A DNA stretch of 35,910 nucleotides from CAADGU01 sp964581605 (GTDB taxonomy: Bacteria; Chloroflexota; Anaerolineae; Promineifilales; Promineifilaceae). The notes under the pieces are model-generated. The model worked only from the letters and a program-made list of their open reading frames with translations, did not search any database and had not been told where the DNA came from. How positions within the stretch are numbered: position 1 is the first letter of the stretch; every line of letters begins with the position of its first letter. Shown here one piece after another: positions 7,676 through 14,519 of the stretch. Position numbers and translations under genes: made by a program. Location of the stretch: assembly GCA_964581605.1 (NCBI GenBank), contig CAZOPF010000056.1, positions 1 to 35,910 on the forward strand. The letters run 5' to 3'.

Positions 7676-7708
7676 AGACCCTAAGGGTTTTTGAAACCCT
7701 TAGGGTCT
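7676..7708 (-). terminator. Hairpin, ACCCTAAGGGT family, after ABC exporter gene
   Basis: Perfect 15-bp arms (7676-7690 and 7694-7708, AGACCCTAAGGGTTT and its inverse) with a 3-nt loop, 9 bp after the exporter stop codon. No T-run follows on either strand, so it is a weak or processing terminator. Sister copies: 12471-12504, 23934-23968, 35597-35634. Confidence 0.5.
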
Positions 7709-7716
7709 TGGTTGTG

Positions 7717-9600
7717 CTAATTGGCCGCCCACTGCATCGTGTAGAGATTGTAGTAGCGCCCTTTTTGGGCTAACAGTTGTTCGTGCGAGCCTTGTTCGAC
7801 GATACGGCCGTGTTCCAACACCACTATCTGGTCGGCATTCACAATGGTACTCAGCCGGTGAGCGATGACAAAGCTGGTGCGCCCTTCCATGAGCGTGTCC
7901 AGCGCTTGCTGGATTTGTTTCTCGGTGGTGGTGTCTACGCTGCTGGTGGCTTCGTCCAGAATGAGGATACGTGGGTCGGCCAGCAGGGCGCGGGCAAAAC
8001 TGACCATCTGCCGCTGCCCCACACTCAGGTTCACGCCGTTTTCGCCCACCTCGGTCTGATACCCATTCGCCATTTTGCTGATGAATTCATGCGCCCCCAC
8101 CGCTTGCGCGGCGGCCATTACCTCGTCATCGGTGGCATCGAGACGGCCGTAACGGATATTCTCCAGCACCGTGCCCGTAAACAGAAACGTATCTTGCAGC
8201 ACAATGCCCAACTGCGTGCGCAAACTGGCCTGTGTCACCTGGCGAATGTCCACGCCATCAATCTTCAACGAACCGCCGGTCACATCAAAAAAGCGGGAGA
8301 GCAGGCGGATGATGGTGCTTTTGCCCGCGCCCGTCTCGCCCACCAGGGCGATGCGTTCGCCCGGTTCGGCGTGCAGGGTTAAGCCTTGCAGCACTATCTC
8401 TTGCGGGTTATAGCCAAATTGTACGTCTTCAAAATCCACCCGCCCTACCACTGGCGGCAGGGGTATGGCGTCCGGCGCGTCCACCAGATCGGGCTGGCGA
8501 TCCAGCAAATTAAAGACGCGCTCGCTGGAGGCCATCGTCGCCTGGAAGGTGTTGTACCGCTGCGCCAGTTCGCGGATGGGGTCGAAGAAACGGCCGATAT
8601 ACAAAATGAAGGCGACCAACTCCCCGGTCGTGAGGGCATCGCCCAAGACCAGGTAGCCTCCCACTGCCACCACCAACGCGGTAGCCAATGCACCCATAAA
8701 ATCAACGCCGGGGAAGAAGACGGCCGTGAGCCGCGAGGCACGGATGTTGGTGTCCAAAAAGGAGTGGTTCAAATCGTCAAAGTGGCCGGCGTTTTCCTCT
8801 TCACGCACAAAACTTTTGGTGACGCGAATGCCGGAGATTGATTCGTTCAGGTAGCCGTTAATCAGCGATAACCGCTGCCGCGTGGCGCGGTAGGCCAGCC
8901 GCACATGGACGCGCCAATAGTTGGTGAGAATGAGCATAGGCGGCAGCACGGCAAACGTCACCAACGCCAACTGCCAGTTGATCAGCAGCATGGCGATGAC
9001 GATGCCCGCCAGCGTAAAGAAACTGCGGAAGAGGCCGGTGATGGACCAGGTGATGAAGTCTTGCAGCACACCCACGTCGCTGATCAGGCGGCTCATCAGG
9101 CGGCCCACGCTGTAATTGTTGTGGAAGTTCAGCGACAGGGCGTGCAGGTGGCGGAACAAGACGCTGCGGTAGTCGGCCACCACTTTGGTACCCACAAAGG
9201 CCATGATGCCAATGCGCCAGCGGTTGGTGAGCCATTCACCCACAGCGGCGAATAAAAAGAGGATGCTCCAATAACGCAGTACATCCGGCGCGTTGGCGCG
9301 GATGCCATCGTCAATGGCCCGCCCGACAATGGCCGGCTGGGCCACCGCCAGCAGTGAACTGACGATCATCAGGGCAATGGCCAGGTATAACTGGCGCAGG
9401 TAGGGGGACATGAAACCGAGCAGACGCCGCACGAGACGGCCGTCATACGCCTTACCTAACGCATCATCTTCATCGCGCAGCAACGGCCGTATGCGTTCCT
9501 CCCGCTGCTCCCGCTCCTCGTCTTCCATGCTCAACCGTGATGGCAGCAAAATGCTCATCCAGCTTCGCTTTCGTTCAATGGGGGTTGTTTCTGTAGACAT
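7717..9600 (-). CDS. ABC exporter half-transporter, subunit with consensus ATPase residues
   Basis: 627-aa half-transporter: about 65 cytoplasmic residues rich in Glu/Arg, a six-helix type-I exporter domain (about 66-365) and an ATPase domain. Walker A is GETGAGKST (421-429), Walker B LILDE with catalytic Glu550, switch His581. The signature reads LSVGQ (525-529) instead of LSGGQ. That pattern, with the complementary losses in the partner at 10470-12245, is what heterodimeric exporters such as BmrCD, LmrCD and TM287/288 show: this subunit provides the active Walker B and the altered signature of the degenerate site. It starts 4 nt after the protease gene stop. Likely substrates are drugs or lipids, not determinable here. 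Confidence 0.93.
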   Translation of the reverse strand: MSTETTPIERKRSWMSILLPSRLSMEDEEREQREERIRPLLRDEDDALGKAYDGRLVRRLLGFMSPYLRQLYLAIALMIVSSLLAVAQPAIVGRAIDDGIRANAPDVLRYWSILFLFAAVGEWLTNRWRIGIMAFVGTKVVADYRSVLFRHLHALSLNFHNNYSVGRLMSRLISDVGVLQDFITWSITGLFRSFFTLAGIVIAMLLINWQLALVTFAVLPPMLILTNYWRVHVRLAYRATRQRLSLINGYLNESISGIRVTKSFVREEENAGHFDDLNHSFLDTNIRASRLTAVFFPGVDFMGALATALVVAVGGYLVLGDALTTGELVAFILYIGRFFDPIRELAQRYNTFQATMASSERVFNLLDRQPDLVDAPDAIPLPPVVGRVDFEDVQFGYNPQEIVLQGLTLHAEPGERIALVGETGAGKSTIIRLLSRFFDVTGGSLKIDGVDIRQVTQASLRTQLGIVLQDTFLFTGTVLENIRYGRLDATDDEVMAAAQAVGAHEFISKMANGYQTEVGENGVNLSVGQRQMVSFARALLADPRILILDEATSSVDTTTEKQIQQALDTLMEGRTSFVIAHRLSTIVNADQIVVLEHGRIVEQGSHEQLLAQKGRYYNLYTMQWAAN

Positions 9601-9604
9601 GGTG

Positions 9605-10003
9605 TTATTTTGCCGTAATTAAGGGCGTCTCGCTTAAAAGAAAGTTTCGGTCTGGCCCATTGAGCAGCAGATAATACGTTTGTAACCAATCACGCCCCAA
9701 AATAACAAAAGGCTGTTCTGTGGCCACCACTTCTATTTCCCGCGCTGGTTGACCAGTGATGGTTAGCCGAATGGTGTAAATTTCGGTTGTAGTGATAAAG
9801 GCGTCAATGCCTTCAACCCCCATCCGGCCAACGGCATACAGGTGCAGGCGTTTGACGACCGTACTGGGAATGGCCGTTATGTCTGAACCAGTATCAATCA
9901 AAGCCGGTAGCCGCATTTGCGGCCGGCGATGTAACACACTGGTTAAAGTTGCTGTCAATACAGGAGCAGGAGGGTCATAAGAGGCATCATTGGCTACGGT
10001 CAT
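9605..10003 (-). CDS. Retropepsin-like aspartic protease domain protein
   Basis: 132 aa. The Asp-Thr-Gly-Ser active-site triplet context LPALIDTGSDITAIP (33-47) and the downstream FVILGRDWLQTYYLLLNGP flap/second strand are the pattern of single-domain retropepsin-like proteases that work as dimers, one catalytic Asp (Asp37) per chain. No signal peptide or membrane segment, so cytoplasmic. It overlaps the gene before it by 4 bp (ATGA) and ends 4 nt before the exporter subunit gene, so all are probably translated together. Its substrate is unknown; it could trim a peptide or its partner. Presence inside an exporter operon is unusual. Confidence 0.85.
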   Translation of the reverse strand: MTVANDASYDPPAPVLTATLTSVLHRRPQMRLPALIDTGSDITAIPSTVVKRLHLYAVGRMGVEGIDAFITTTEIYTIRLTITGQPAREIEVVATEQPFVILGRDWLQTYYLLLNGPDRNFLLSETPLITAK

Positions 10004-10380
10004 TTGACTTTCCAGACAGAGGGCATACGCATCCGGCGCGGTGGCTCAGAAGTCACTTGATCCACATAACACGGCACTTCCCCAAACCGACGATAAACTT
10101 CTTTAACCAGGGCCAGACGGTTATCACCGACAGCAACTACCTGCCCCTGGTAAATGGCGACGTACTGCCCGGCATATTGCTCTAACAGGGCTGGCTTCAT
10201 TTGTTCAAAGGCTGCGGCTTCAGCTTCAAAGGCGGCCGCTGCTTTATCCGCCTCGGCCGTATTGAGTTGCTCAGACACCCATTCACTGACCAAAGAATCT
10301 GGCGTTTTCTGCTGTGCGGCCGCCCGCTGCTGTAAAGCGTCGTAAAGGTCTGGCGACAGTTGAATCATGTTCTGGTTCAT
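10000..10380 (-). CDS. Small protein with DUF5678-like C-terminal part, partner of the protease
   Basis: 126 aa. The N-terminal part (MIQLSPDLYDALQQRAAAQQKTPDSLVSEWVSEQL) looks like a ribbon-helix-helix or antitoxin-type segment, then an Ala/Glu-rich helix (about 42-65), then QYAGQYVAIYQGQVVAVGDNRLALVKEVYRRFGEVPCYVDQV, which resembles DUF5678. The tail (RRMRMPSVWKVK) is basic. The stop overlaps the protease start by 4 bp, so the two are a coupled pair. I recall such pairs in other genomes without transporters nearby, which would make this a small inserted module; that is inference. Function unknown. Confidence 0.75.
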   Translation of the reverse strand: MNQNMIQLSPDLYDALQQRAAAQQKTPDSLVSEWVSEQLNTAEADKAAAAFEAEAAAFEQMKPALLEQYAGQYVAIYQGQVVAVGDNRLALVKEVYRRFGEVPCYVDQVTSEPPRRMRMPSVWKVK

Positions 10381-10419
10381 ACTTTTTTAACCTGTAGTGC
10401 CTACCAATGATATGCCTGT

Positions 10420-10425
10420 ATTATA
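10420..10425 (-). promoter_or_regulatory. Possible -10 element of the protease module
   Basis: TATAAT on the minus strand, 39 nt before the start codon of the 126-aa gene, in an 89-bp gap. No convincing -35 at 16-18 bp. If used, the protease pair and downstream exporter subunit would have their own promoter. Confidence 0.3.
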
Positions 10426-10469
10426 GCTGAAATCGTTCAGCCTGGCTGACGTATGGGCGGCCCAATCTC

Positions 10470-12245
10470 CTAATCTTCCATCTCCATCTTCACTTCCAGA
10501 TTCGTAAATTCCTCCTGATCCTTTAGCTGCAAATCATAAATCTGGCGGTAGAGGCCCGGTTGCCCCAATAGTTCGGTGTGTGTACCGCGCTGGGCAATTT
10601 GCCCTTTGTCCAGCACCAGGATGCAGTCCGCATGTTTCAGCGTCAGCAGCCGTTGGGCAATGATGAAGGTGGTGCGGCCGATCATCAGTTCTTGCAATGC
10701 TTCCTGGATGAGATGTTCCGTCTCCGTGTCCACACTGCTGGTGGAATCATCCAGAATGAGGATGCGCGGGTCTACCAGCAGGGCGCGGGCAATGGCAATA
10801 CGCTGCCGCTGCCCACCGCTAAGGGTGACGCCGCGTTCACCCACCCGCGTCTCGTAGCCGTCGGTAAACCCGCTAATGAAGTCGTGGGCGCGGGCGGCTT
10901 TGGCGGCGGCGATAATTTCGTCCAGGGGGGCATCGGAACGGCCGTAAGCGATGTTCTGGGCGATGCTGGCGCTGAAGATGAACGGCTCTTGCAGCACAAT
11001 GCCAAAGTGGCGGCGCAGGGATTTCACTTGCAGGTCACGCACATCACGGCCGTCAATGAGGACACGGCCGTCGGTCACATCATAAAAACGGGGAATCAGG
11101 CTCGTCACCGTAGACTTGCCCGAACCGGTAGGGCCAATCAGGGCAAAACGCTGCCCCGGCTCGACATGAAACGAAATGTCTTGCAGCACCGCCCGCTCCC
11201 CGGCATAGGCAAAACTCACATGCTCAAAGGTCACTGCGCCCACACACGTATCAAAAGGGGCGGCTTCGGACCTGTCCACAATCTCCGTCGGTTTGTCAAT
11301 AATCTCAAACACCCGGCTAGAACTGGCCCCCGCTGTGGCCGCCAGATTAACCAGAAAACCCAGCCGTTGCACCGGCATCCCCAGCATCAACACATAAGAA
11401 ATCAGAGCAAACAGCGTGCCCACCGTGATCGTGCCCTCCAACGCCATTGGCCCGCCAAACCAGAGCAGCAGGAAGATGCTCAGGGCTACCAGGAAGGTGA
11501 AAAAAGGCCAGTTATTGGCCCACGTTTTAATCAGGCCATACCGCTTCTCATACCATTCAGCGTTGGAAGCATCAAACTTTGCCAGTTCGTGTGGTTCGCG
11601 GGCAAAGGCCTTGACCACATGGATGCCCGTCATACTCTCCTGCATCACGGCCGAGAGCACCCCCATCTGCTCCTGAATCTTCTTAAACATCGGCTCGACG
11701 ACATTGCCAAAACGCACGGCCGCACCAATGAGCACCACCAGCGGCCCCAGCGCAATCAACGCCAGAATGGCTGATTCCCAAAACATGGCCGCGACGACGC
11801 CCACCATCAACAAAATAACGGAAACCAGCCCTTCCAGGCCAATGCCCACAAACTGCTCCGTCTCGCCAATGTCGCTGGTGGCCCGGCTCATCAGGTCGCC
11901 GGTGTGCGCCTGGTCGTGGAAAGCGAAGGGGAGGTGTTGCACGGCATCATAAAAGTGGCGGCGCAAATCATACGCCACGCGGTGGGTCAGCCATTCGGCG
12001 TAAAACAACTGCACATAGCCGACAATACCGCGCAGCAAGGCAATGCCCAAAATGATGCCCCCGGCCACATACAGCGCCTGGGCGTTACCGGCCGCCAGGC
12101 CGTTATCAATGGCTTGTTTGATGATCTGGGGCACAACCAGGTTAAAGCCGGTAGCCAGGAGCATGGCGCTGTAGGTGAGGAGGAGTTGTTTCCAGTACGG
12201 CCGTAAATACCCCAATAATCGCCGATAAACAAAGTTCTTCTTCAT
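10470..12245 (-). CDS. ABC exporter half-transporter, subunit with degenerate ATPase site
   Basis: 591-aa half-transporter with a type-I exporter membrane domain (about 15-310) and ATPase domain. Walker A GPTGSGKST (371-379) and signature LSGGQ (475-479) are intact, but the catalytic Glu after Walker B is Asp500 (LILDDSTSSVD) and the switch His is Gln531 (IIAQRLLT). These are the exact substitutions of the non-hydrolysing site in heterodimeric exporters (TM287, BmrC, LmrC types). Its partner is the 627-aa subunit, which has the matching LSVGQ signature. Ribosome site AGGAG lies 12 nt before ATG 12243-12245. It is the first gene of the minus-strand unit and is divergent from the DUF2089 gene across a 275-bp control region. 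Confidence 0.93.
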   Translation of the reverse strand: MKKNFVYRRLLGYLRPYWKQLLLTYSAMLLATGFNLVVPQIIKQAIDNGLAAGNAQALYVAGGIILGIALLRGIVGYVQLFYAEWLTHRVAYDLRRHFYDAVQHLPFAFHDQAHTGDLMSRATSDIGETEQFVGIGLEGLVSVILLMVGVVAAMFWESAILALIALGPLVVLIGAAVRFGNVVEPMFKKIQEQMGVLSAVMQESMTGIHVVKAFAREPHELAKFDASNAEWYEKRYGLIKTWANNWPFFTFLVALSIFLLLWFGGPMALEGTITVGTLFALISYVLMLGMPVQRLGFLVNLAATAGASSSRVFEIIDKPTEIVDRSEAAPFDTCVGAVTFEHVSFAYAGERAVLQDISFHVEPGQRFALIGPTGSGKSTVTSLIPRFYDVTDGRVLIDGRDVRDLQVKSLRRHFGIVLQEPFIFSASIAQNIAYGRSDAPLDEIIAAAKAARAHDFISGFTDGYETRVGERGVTLSGGQRQRIAIARALLVDPRILILDDSTSSVDTETEHLIQEALQELMIGRTTFIIAQRLLTLKHADCILVLDKGQIAQRGTHTELLGQPGLYRQIYDLQLKDQEEFTNLEVKMEMED

Positions 12246-12331
12246 ATGATATGTCTCTCCTGGTAGGTATTAGACAATCATCTAGTAAACTCCCAGTCTA
12301 TCCCGAATAGAGCGATATGTCCACCTTTCAT

Positions 12332-12355
12332 CAGCCAAACCAATTATTTTGGCTG
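12332..12355. promoter_or_regulatory. 24-bp dyad, candidate operator in divergent region
   Basis: CAGCCAAA (12332-12339), 8-nt spacer, TTTGGCTG (12348-12355): perfect 8-bp arms. It lies 87 bp before the exporter start and 48 bp before the -35 of the DUF2089 promoter, so one regulator could control both directions. Confidence 0.5.
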
Positions 12356-12370
12356 CCTTAATGCCAAATT

Positions 12371-12402
12371 TCAAAATTTTTGATAATTCATCAAAATTTT
12401 TG
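12371..12402 (+). promoter_or_regulatory. Two direct repeats TCAAAATTTTTG, 20-bp spacing
   Basis: TCAAAATTTTTG at 12371-12382 and again at 12391-12402, start to start exactly 20 bp (two helical turns), the second touching the -35 box. Each copy is nearly palindromic. Either an activator/repressor site pair or an A/T-rich UP-type element. Confidence 0.55.
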
Positions 12403-12431
12403 TTGACAACGCCCAAATTATCGGGTATATT
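12403..12431 (+). promoter_or_regulatory. Strong sigma70-type promoter of DUF2089 operon
   Basis: TTGACA (12403-12408, perfect), 17-bp spacer, TATATT (12426-12431, 5/6). Predicted start about 12438, giving an 80-nt leader that contains the hairpin at 12471-12504. Confidence 0.78.
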
Positions 12432-12470
12432 GCCCGCATCTTTTGTAATTTAACCAAAGTATAGAAGCCC

Positions 12471-12504
12471 AGACCCTAAGGGTTTCAGAAAACCCTTAGG
12501 GTCT
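12471..12504 (+). promoter_or_regulatory. Leader hairpin, ACCCTAAGGGT family
   Basis: Perfect 15-bp arms (12471-12485, 12490-12504) with loop CAGA, identical arms to the hairpin at 7676-7708. It lies between promoter and start codon of the DUF2089 gene and is followed by TTAACAAC, not a T-run; a role in attenuation or message stability is possible. Confidence 0.5.
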
Positions 12505-12520
12505 TAACAACAAGAACCTC

Positions 12521-12913
12521 ATGCGTAAACTTTTGGAAATTTGCCCGGCCTGTGCCGGTGAATTGATTGTGACCCAACAGACCTGTGTGGAGTGCGGCAC
12601 CAGCATCGTGGGCGAGTTTAAGCCCACGATTTTTGCCCGACTCTCGCCGGAAAATCTGGCCTTCCTGGAAGTTTTTATCAAGAACAAGGGGAATGTGAAG
12701 GAGATGGAGCGAGAGTTGGGTGAATCGTATTGGGCGATTCGCAACCGGATCAATGAGATTATTGAGCAGTTGGGGCTGGAAAAGAAGAATGTGGAACCGG
12801 CCGAATTACAAACGGACGTGAGCGCCCGGCGACAGGACATCCTGGCGCAGTTGAATCGCGGTGAGATTGATGCGGCAACAGCGGCGGATTTGTTGAAAGC
12901 GGTGAGGGCGTGA
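12521..12913 (+). CDS. DUF2089 family protein (zinc ribbon, HTH, SHOCT-like tail)
   Basis: 130 aa in three parts. A zinc ribbon has Cys8, Cys11, Cys22 and Cys25 (CPAC, CVEC). The central helix-turn-helix-like DUF2089 region is LSPENLAFLEVFIKNKGNVKEMERELGESYWAIRNRINEIIEQLG (about 42-86). The C-terminal part is DILAQLNRGEIDAATAADLLKAVR, a SHOCT-like motif. DUF2089 proteins are thought to be DNA-binding regulators that accompany YvlB/LiaX-like envelope-stress genes. The two genes downstream begin with the same kind of SHOCT-like helix pair, so the three likely form one regulatory unit. No clear Shine-Dalgarno. It may act at the dyad or direct repeats upstream; that is inference. Confidence 0.88.
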   Translation: MRKLLEICPACAGELIVTQQTCVECGTSIVGEFKPTIFARLSPENLAFLEVFIKNKGNVKEMERELGESYWAIRNRINEIIEQLGLEKKNVEPAELQTDVSARRQDILAQLNRGEIDAATAADLLKAVRA

Positions 12914-13050
12914 TGCGTACCCGTGATGTGTGCCCGGAGAAGTTGCACGTTTCACGTCCAATTACCTAAACCCCAATAAAACATTTGTCAATTGATATGG
13001 TCAGCACACGGCCGTATGGCCGTTGCTGCCCCCTGCAAGGAGAAAACCGA

Positions 13051-13734
13051 ATGAATGAAGAACGGTCTCAAATTTTGGAGATGGTGAGCAAAGGCAAGAT
13101 CAGCATTGAGGAAGCGGAGATGCTGCTGGATGCGCTGAATGAGCCGGTTAAAAGCGCAGCGGGTTGGCTGGAAAAACCGGCGAAGGAGAAGAATGGCAAC
13201 GGCCGTCACCCCCTCCTCACCCCTGATCAGATTGTCACCCTCAGCCGGGAGGGCGTTGGTCGGGAGTTTCTGCGGGCGGTCAAGGAACTGCACCATGTTT
13301 CCGGGCTGACCGGCGAGCATATTGTGGCGATGGGGCTGGCCGATGTGTCGCCCGATTTTATTCGGGCGGTAGCCAAATGTGACCTGCCGGGCCTGACTGG
13401 CGATCATATGGTGCGGATGGGCTGTGAGGATGTGTCACCCGATTTCATCAAGGCGTTGCATGGTCTAAACGTGAAGGGATTGACCGGCGAGCATATTGTG
13501 GAGATGGCGATTGAGGATGTGTCGCCGGACTTTATTCGGGCGCTGGCGGGGCTGGATGTGCCGGGGCTGACGGGCGACCATATAGTGGCGATGGCTAGAG
13601 AGGATGTCAGCCCGGATTTTATTCGCAGCCTGAAAGAGATGGATTTGTCTGGTTTTTCGGGGGAGCATATGGTGGAAATGGCCCTTGAGGACATGGACCC
13701 CCATTTGCTCAAAGAGATGGATGGGTTGTGGTAA
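13051..13734 (+). CDS. SHOCT-like N-terminus plus six 29-residue repeats, paralogue A
   Basis: 227 aa from ATG 13051, which has AAGGAG 8 nt upstream; an earlier ATG at 12985 lacks one. Residues 1-30 (MNEERSQILEMVSKGKISIE, then EAEMLLDAL) match the SHOCT-like start of YvlB/LiaX proteins. After a Lys-rich link come about six repeats of 29-30 residues, pattern LTGxHIVxMxxEDVSPDFI then xALxxLDxxG. The first copy is diverged and the last is truncated at MDGLW. There is no signal peptide or membrane segment. Repeats of this helical kind also occur in some M56/BlaR-type proteins, where they probably mediate binding. Function unknown; adjacent paralogue B suggests duplication and divergence. Confidence 0.8.
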   Translation: MNEERSQILEMVSKGKISIEEAEMLLDALNEPVKSAAGWLEKPAKEKNGNGRHPLLTPDQIVTLSREGVGREFLRAVKELHHVSGLTGEHIVAMGLADVSPDFIRAVAKCDLPGLTGDHMVRMGCEDVSPDFIKALHGLNVKGLTGEHIVEMAIEDVSPDFIRALAGLDVPGLTGDHIVAMAREDVSPDFIRSLKEMDLSGFSGEHMVEMALEDMDPHLLKEMDGLW

Positions 13735-13737
13735 CAC

Positions 13738-13791
13738 GTTTGTAGCGGGCACTTTAGTGCCGCATAAGGCGATGAATCGCCTACTACAAAC
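13738..13791. repeat. Three-way-junction inverted-repeat element
   Basis: Outer perfect 8-bp stem GTTTGTAG (13738-13745) with CTACAAAC (13784-13791). Inside are two hairpins: GCACT-TT-AGTGC (13750-13760) with flanking GC pairs, and AGGCGAT-GA-ATCGCCT (13767-13782). It fills the gap between the two paralogous repeat-protein genes. It resembles REP/MITE-type intergenic elements rather than a tRNA. Confidence 0.65.
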
Positions 13792-13808
13792 ATAAAGGAA
13801 ATATGACG

Positions 13809-14468
13809 ATGAACGATGAACGTAAGATGATTTTGACGATGCTGGCGGAAGGGAAGATCACCTCGGAGGAGGCCAGCAAGTTGTTGGATGCGCTGACGGT
13901 GAGCGAAAGTGCGGCTCCGGTGGGGGCGCGAGGCCCGGCGATGCCCCGAATGCCCCGAATGCCGGTGATGCCGCGCCATCCGGGTCATCCCCGTCATGGT
14001 GGTCACGGCCGTCACCCTTTTGTCAGCGAACCCTACGCCCGCGCCATGGCTGAGGCGGGGCTGGACGATTTGCGCGATGATGAATTACACCAGTTGCAAA
14101 TCCACCACGTCTCGCCGGAATTTGTGCGCGAACTGCAGGAATTGAAAGCGGGCGATTTGGGTGCGGATGACCTGGTGCAGTTGAGCATTCACAACGTCAC
14201 GGCCGAATTCATCAAGGAGATGCGCGGTTTCGGTTTTAAGGGGTTGGATGCGGATACGCTGGTGGAGATGCGTATTCACAATGTCACGCCCGATTTTGCG
14301 GCCGCGATTCAGGCACTCTTGCCCGATGTGACCCCGGAGCAGTTGGTGGAGATGCGCATTCATGGCCTTTCCGCCAAACGTGCTGCCAAAGCGAAAGAAG
14401 CGTTGGGGGATGATTTCACGGCCGAACAACTCATTGCCTGGCAAATACATGGCGAACTGGCATGGTAA
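13809..14468 (+). CDS. SHOCT-like N-terminus plus 29-residue repeats, paralogue B
   Basis: 219 aa if begun at ATG 13809 (MNDERKMILTMLAEGKITSE, then EASKLLDAL), which aligns with paralogue A and has AGGAA 8 nt upstream; ATG 13803 is too close to that site. A Met/Pro/His/Arg/Gly-rich linker (about 40-72; PRMPRMPVMPRHPGHP) could bind metal or nucleic acid. Then come about five repeats of 28-29 residues with the pattern LxxDxLVxMRIHNVTPDF. The repeat is the IHNV flavour, closer than paralogue A to the repeats in some M56-peptidase regulators. It is probably cotranscribed with paralogue A (74 bp between them, containing the junction element) and faces the peptidase gene across a hairpin. Confidence 0.8.
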   Translation: MNDERKMILTMLAEGKITSEEASKLLDALTVSESAAPVGARGPAMPRMPRMPVMPRHPGHPRHGGHGRHPFVSEPYARAMAEAGLDDLRDDELHQLQIHHVSPEFVRELQELKAGDLGADDLVQLSIHNVTAEFIKEMRGFGFKGLDADTLVEMRIHNVTPDFAAAIQALLPDVTPEQLVEMRIHGLSAKRAAKAKEALGDDFTAEQLIAWQIHGELAW

Positions 14469-14473
14469 GGCTT

Positions 14474-14512
14474 GTGCCCGAAGCCCGATGTTTCAAATCG
14501 GGCTTCGGGCAC
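14474..14512. terminator. Bidirectional hairpin between convergent genes
   Basis: Perfect 16-bp arms (14474-14489 and 14497-14512, GTGCCCGAAGCCCGAT and its inverse), loop of 7 nt, between the repeat-protein gene (plus) and the peptidase gene (minus). It lacks a T-run on both sides. Confidence 0.6.
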
Positions 14513-14519
14513 CGGAGCG

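Noticed and set aside
10578..11774. 398-aa plus-strand frame
   Set aside because: Lies wholly antisense to the well-supported ABC exporter subunit; its His/Gln/Arg-rich product is typical of an antisense shadow in G+C-rich DNA.
13738..13791. Cloverleaf-like fold as a tRNA
   Set aside because: Only 54 nt, two inner hairpins with 2-nt loops, no anticodon or T-loop consensus.
13404..14015. 203-aa minus-strand frame
   Set aside because: Antisense to the 29-residue-repeat genes; its own repeats simply mirror theirs.
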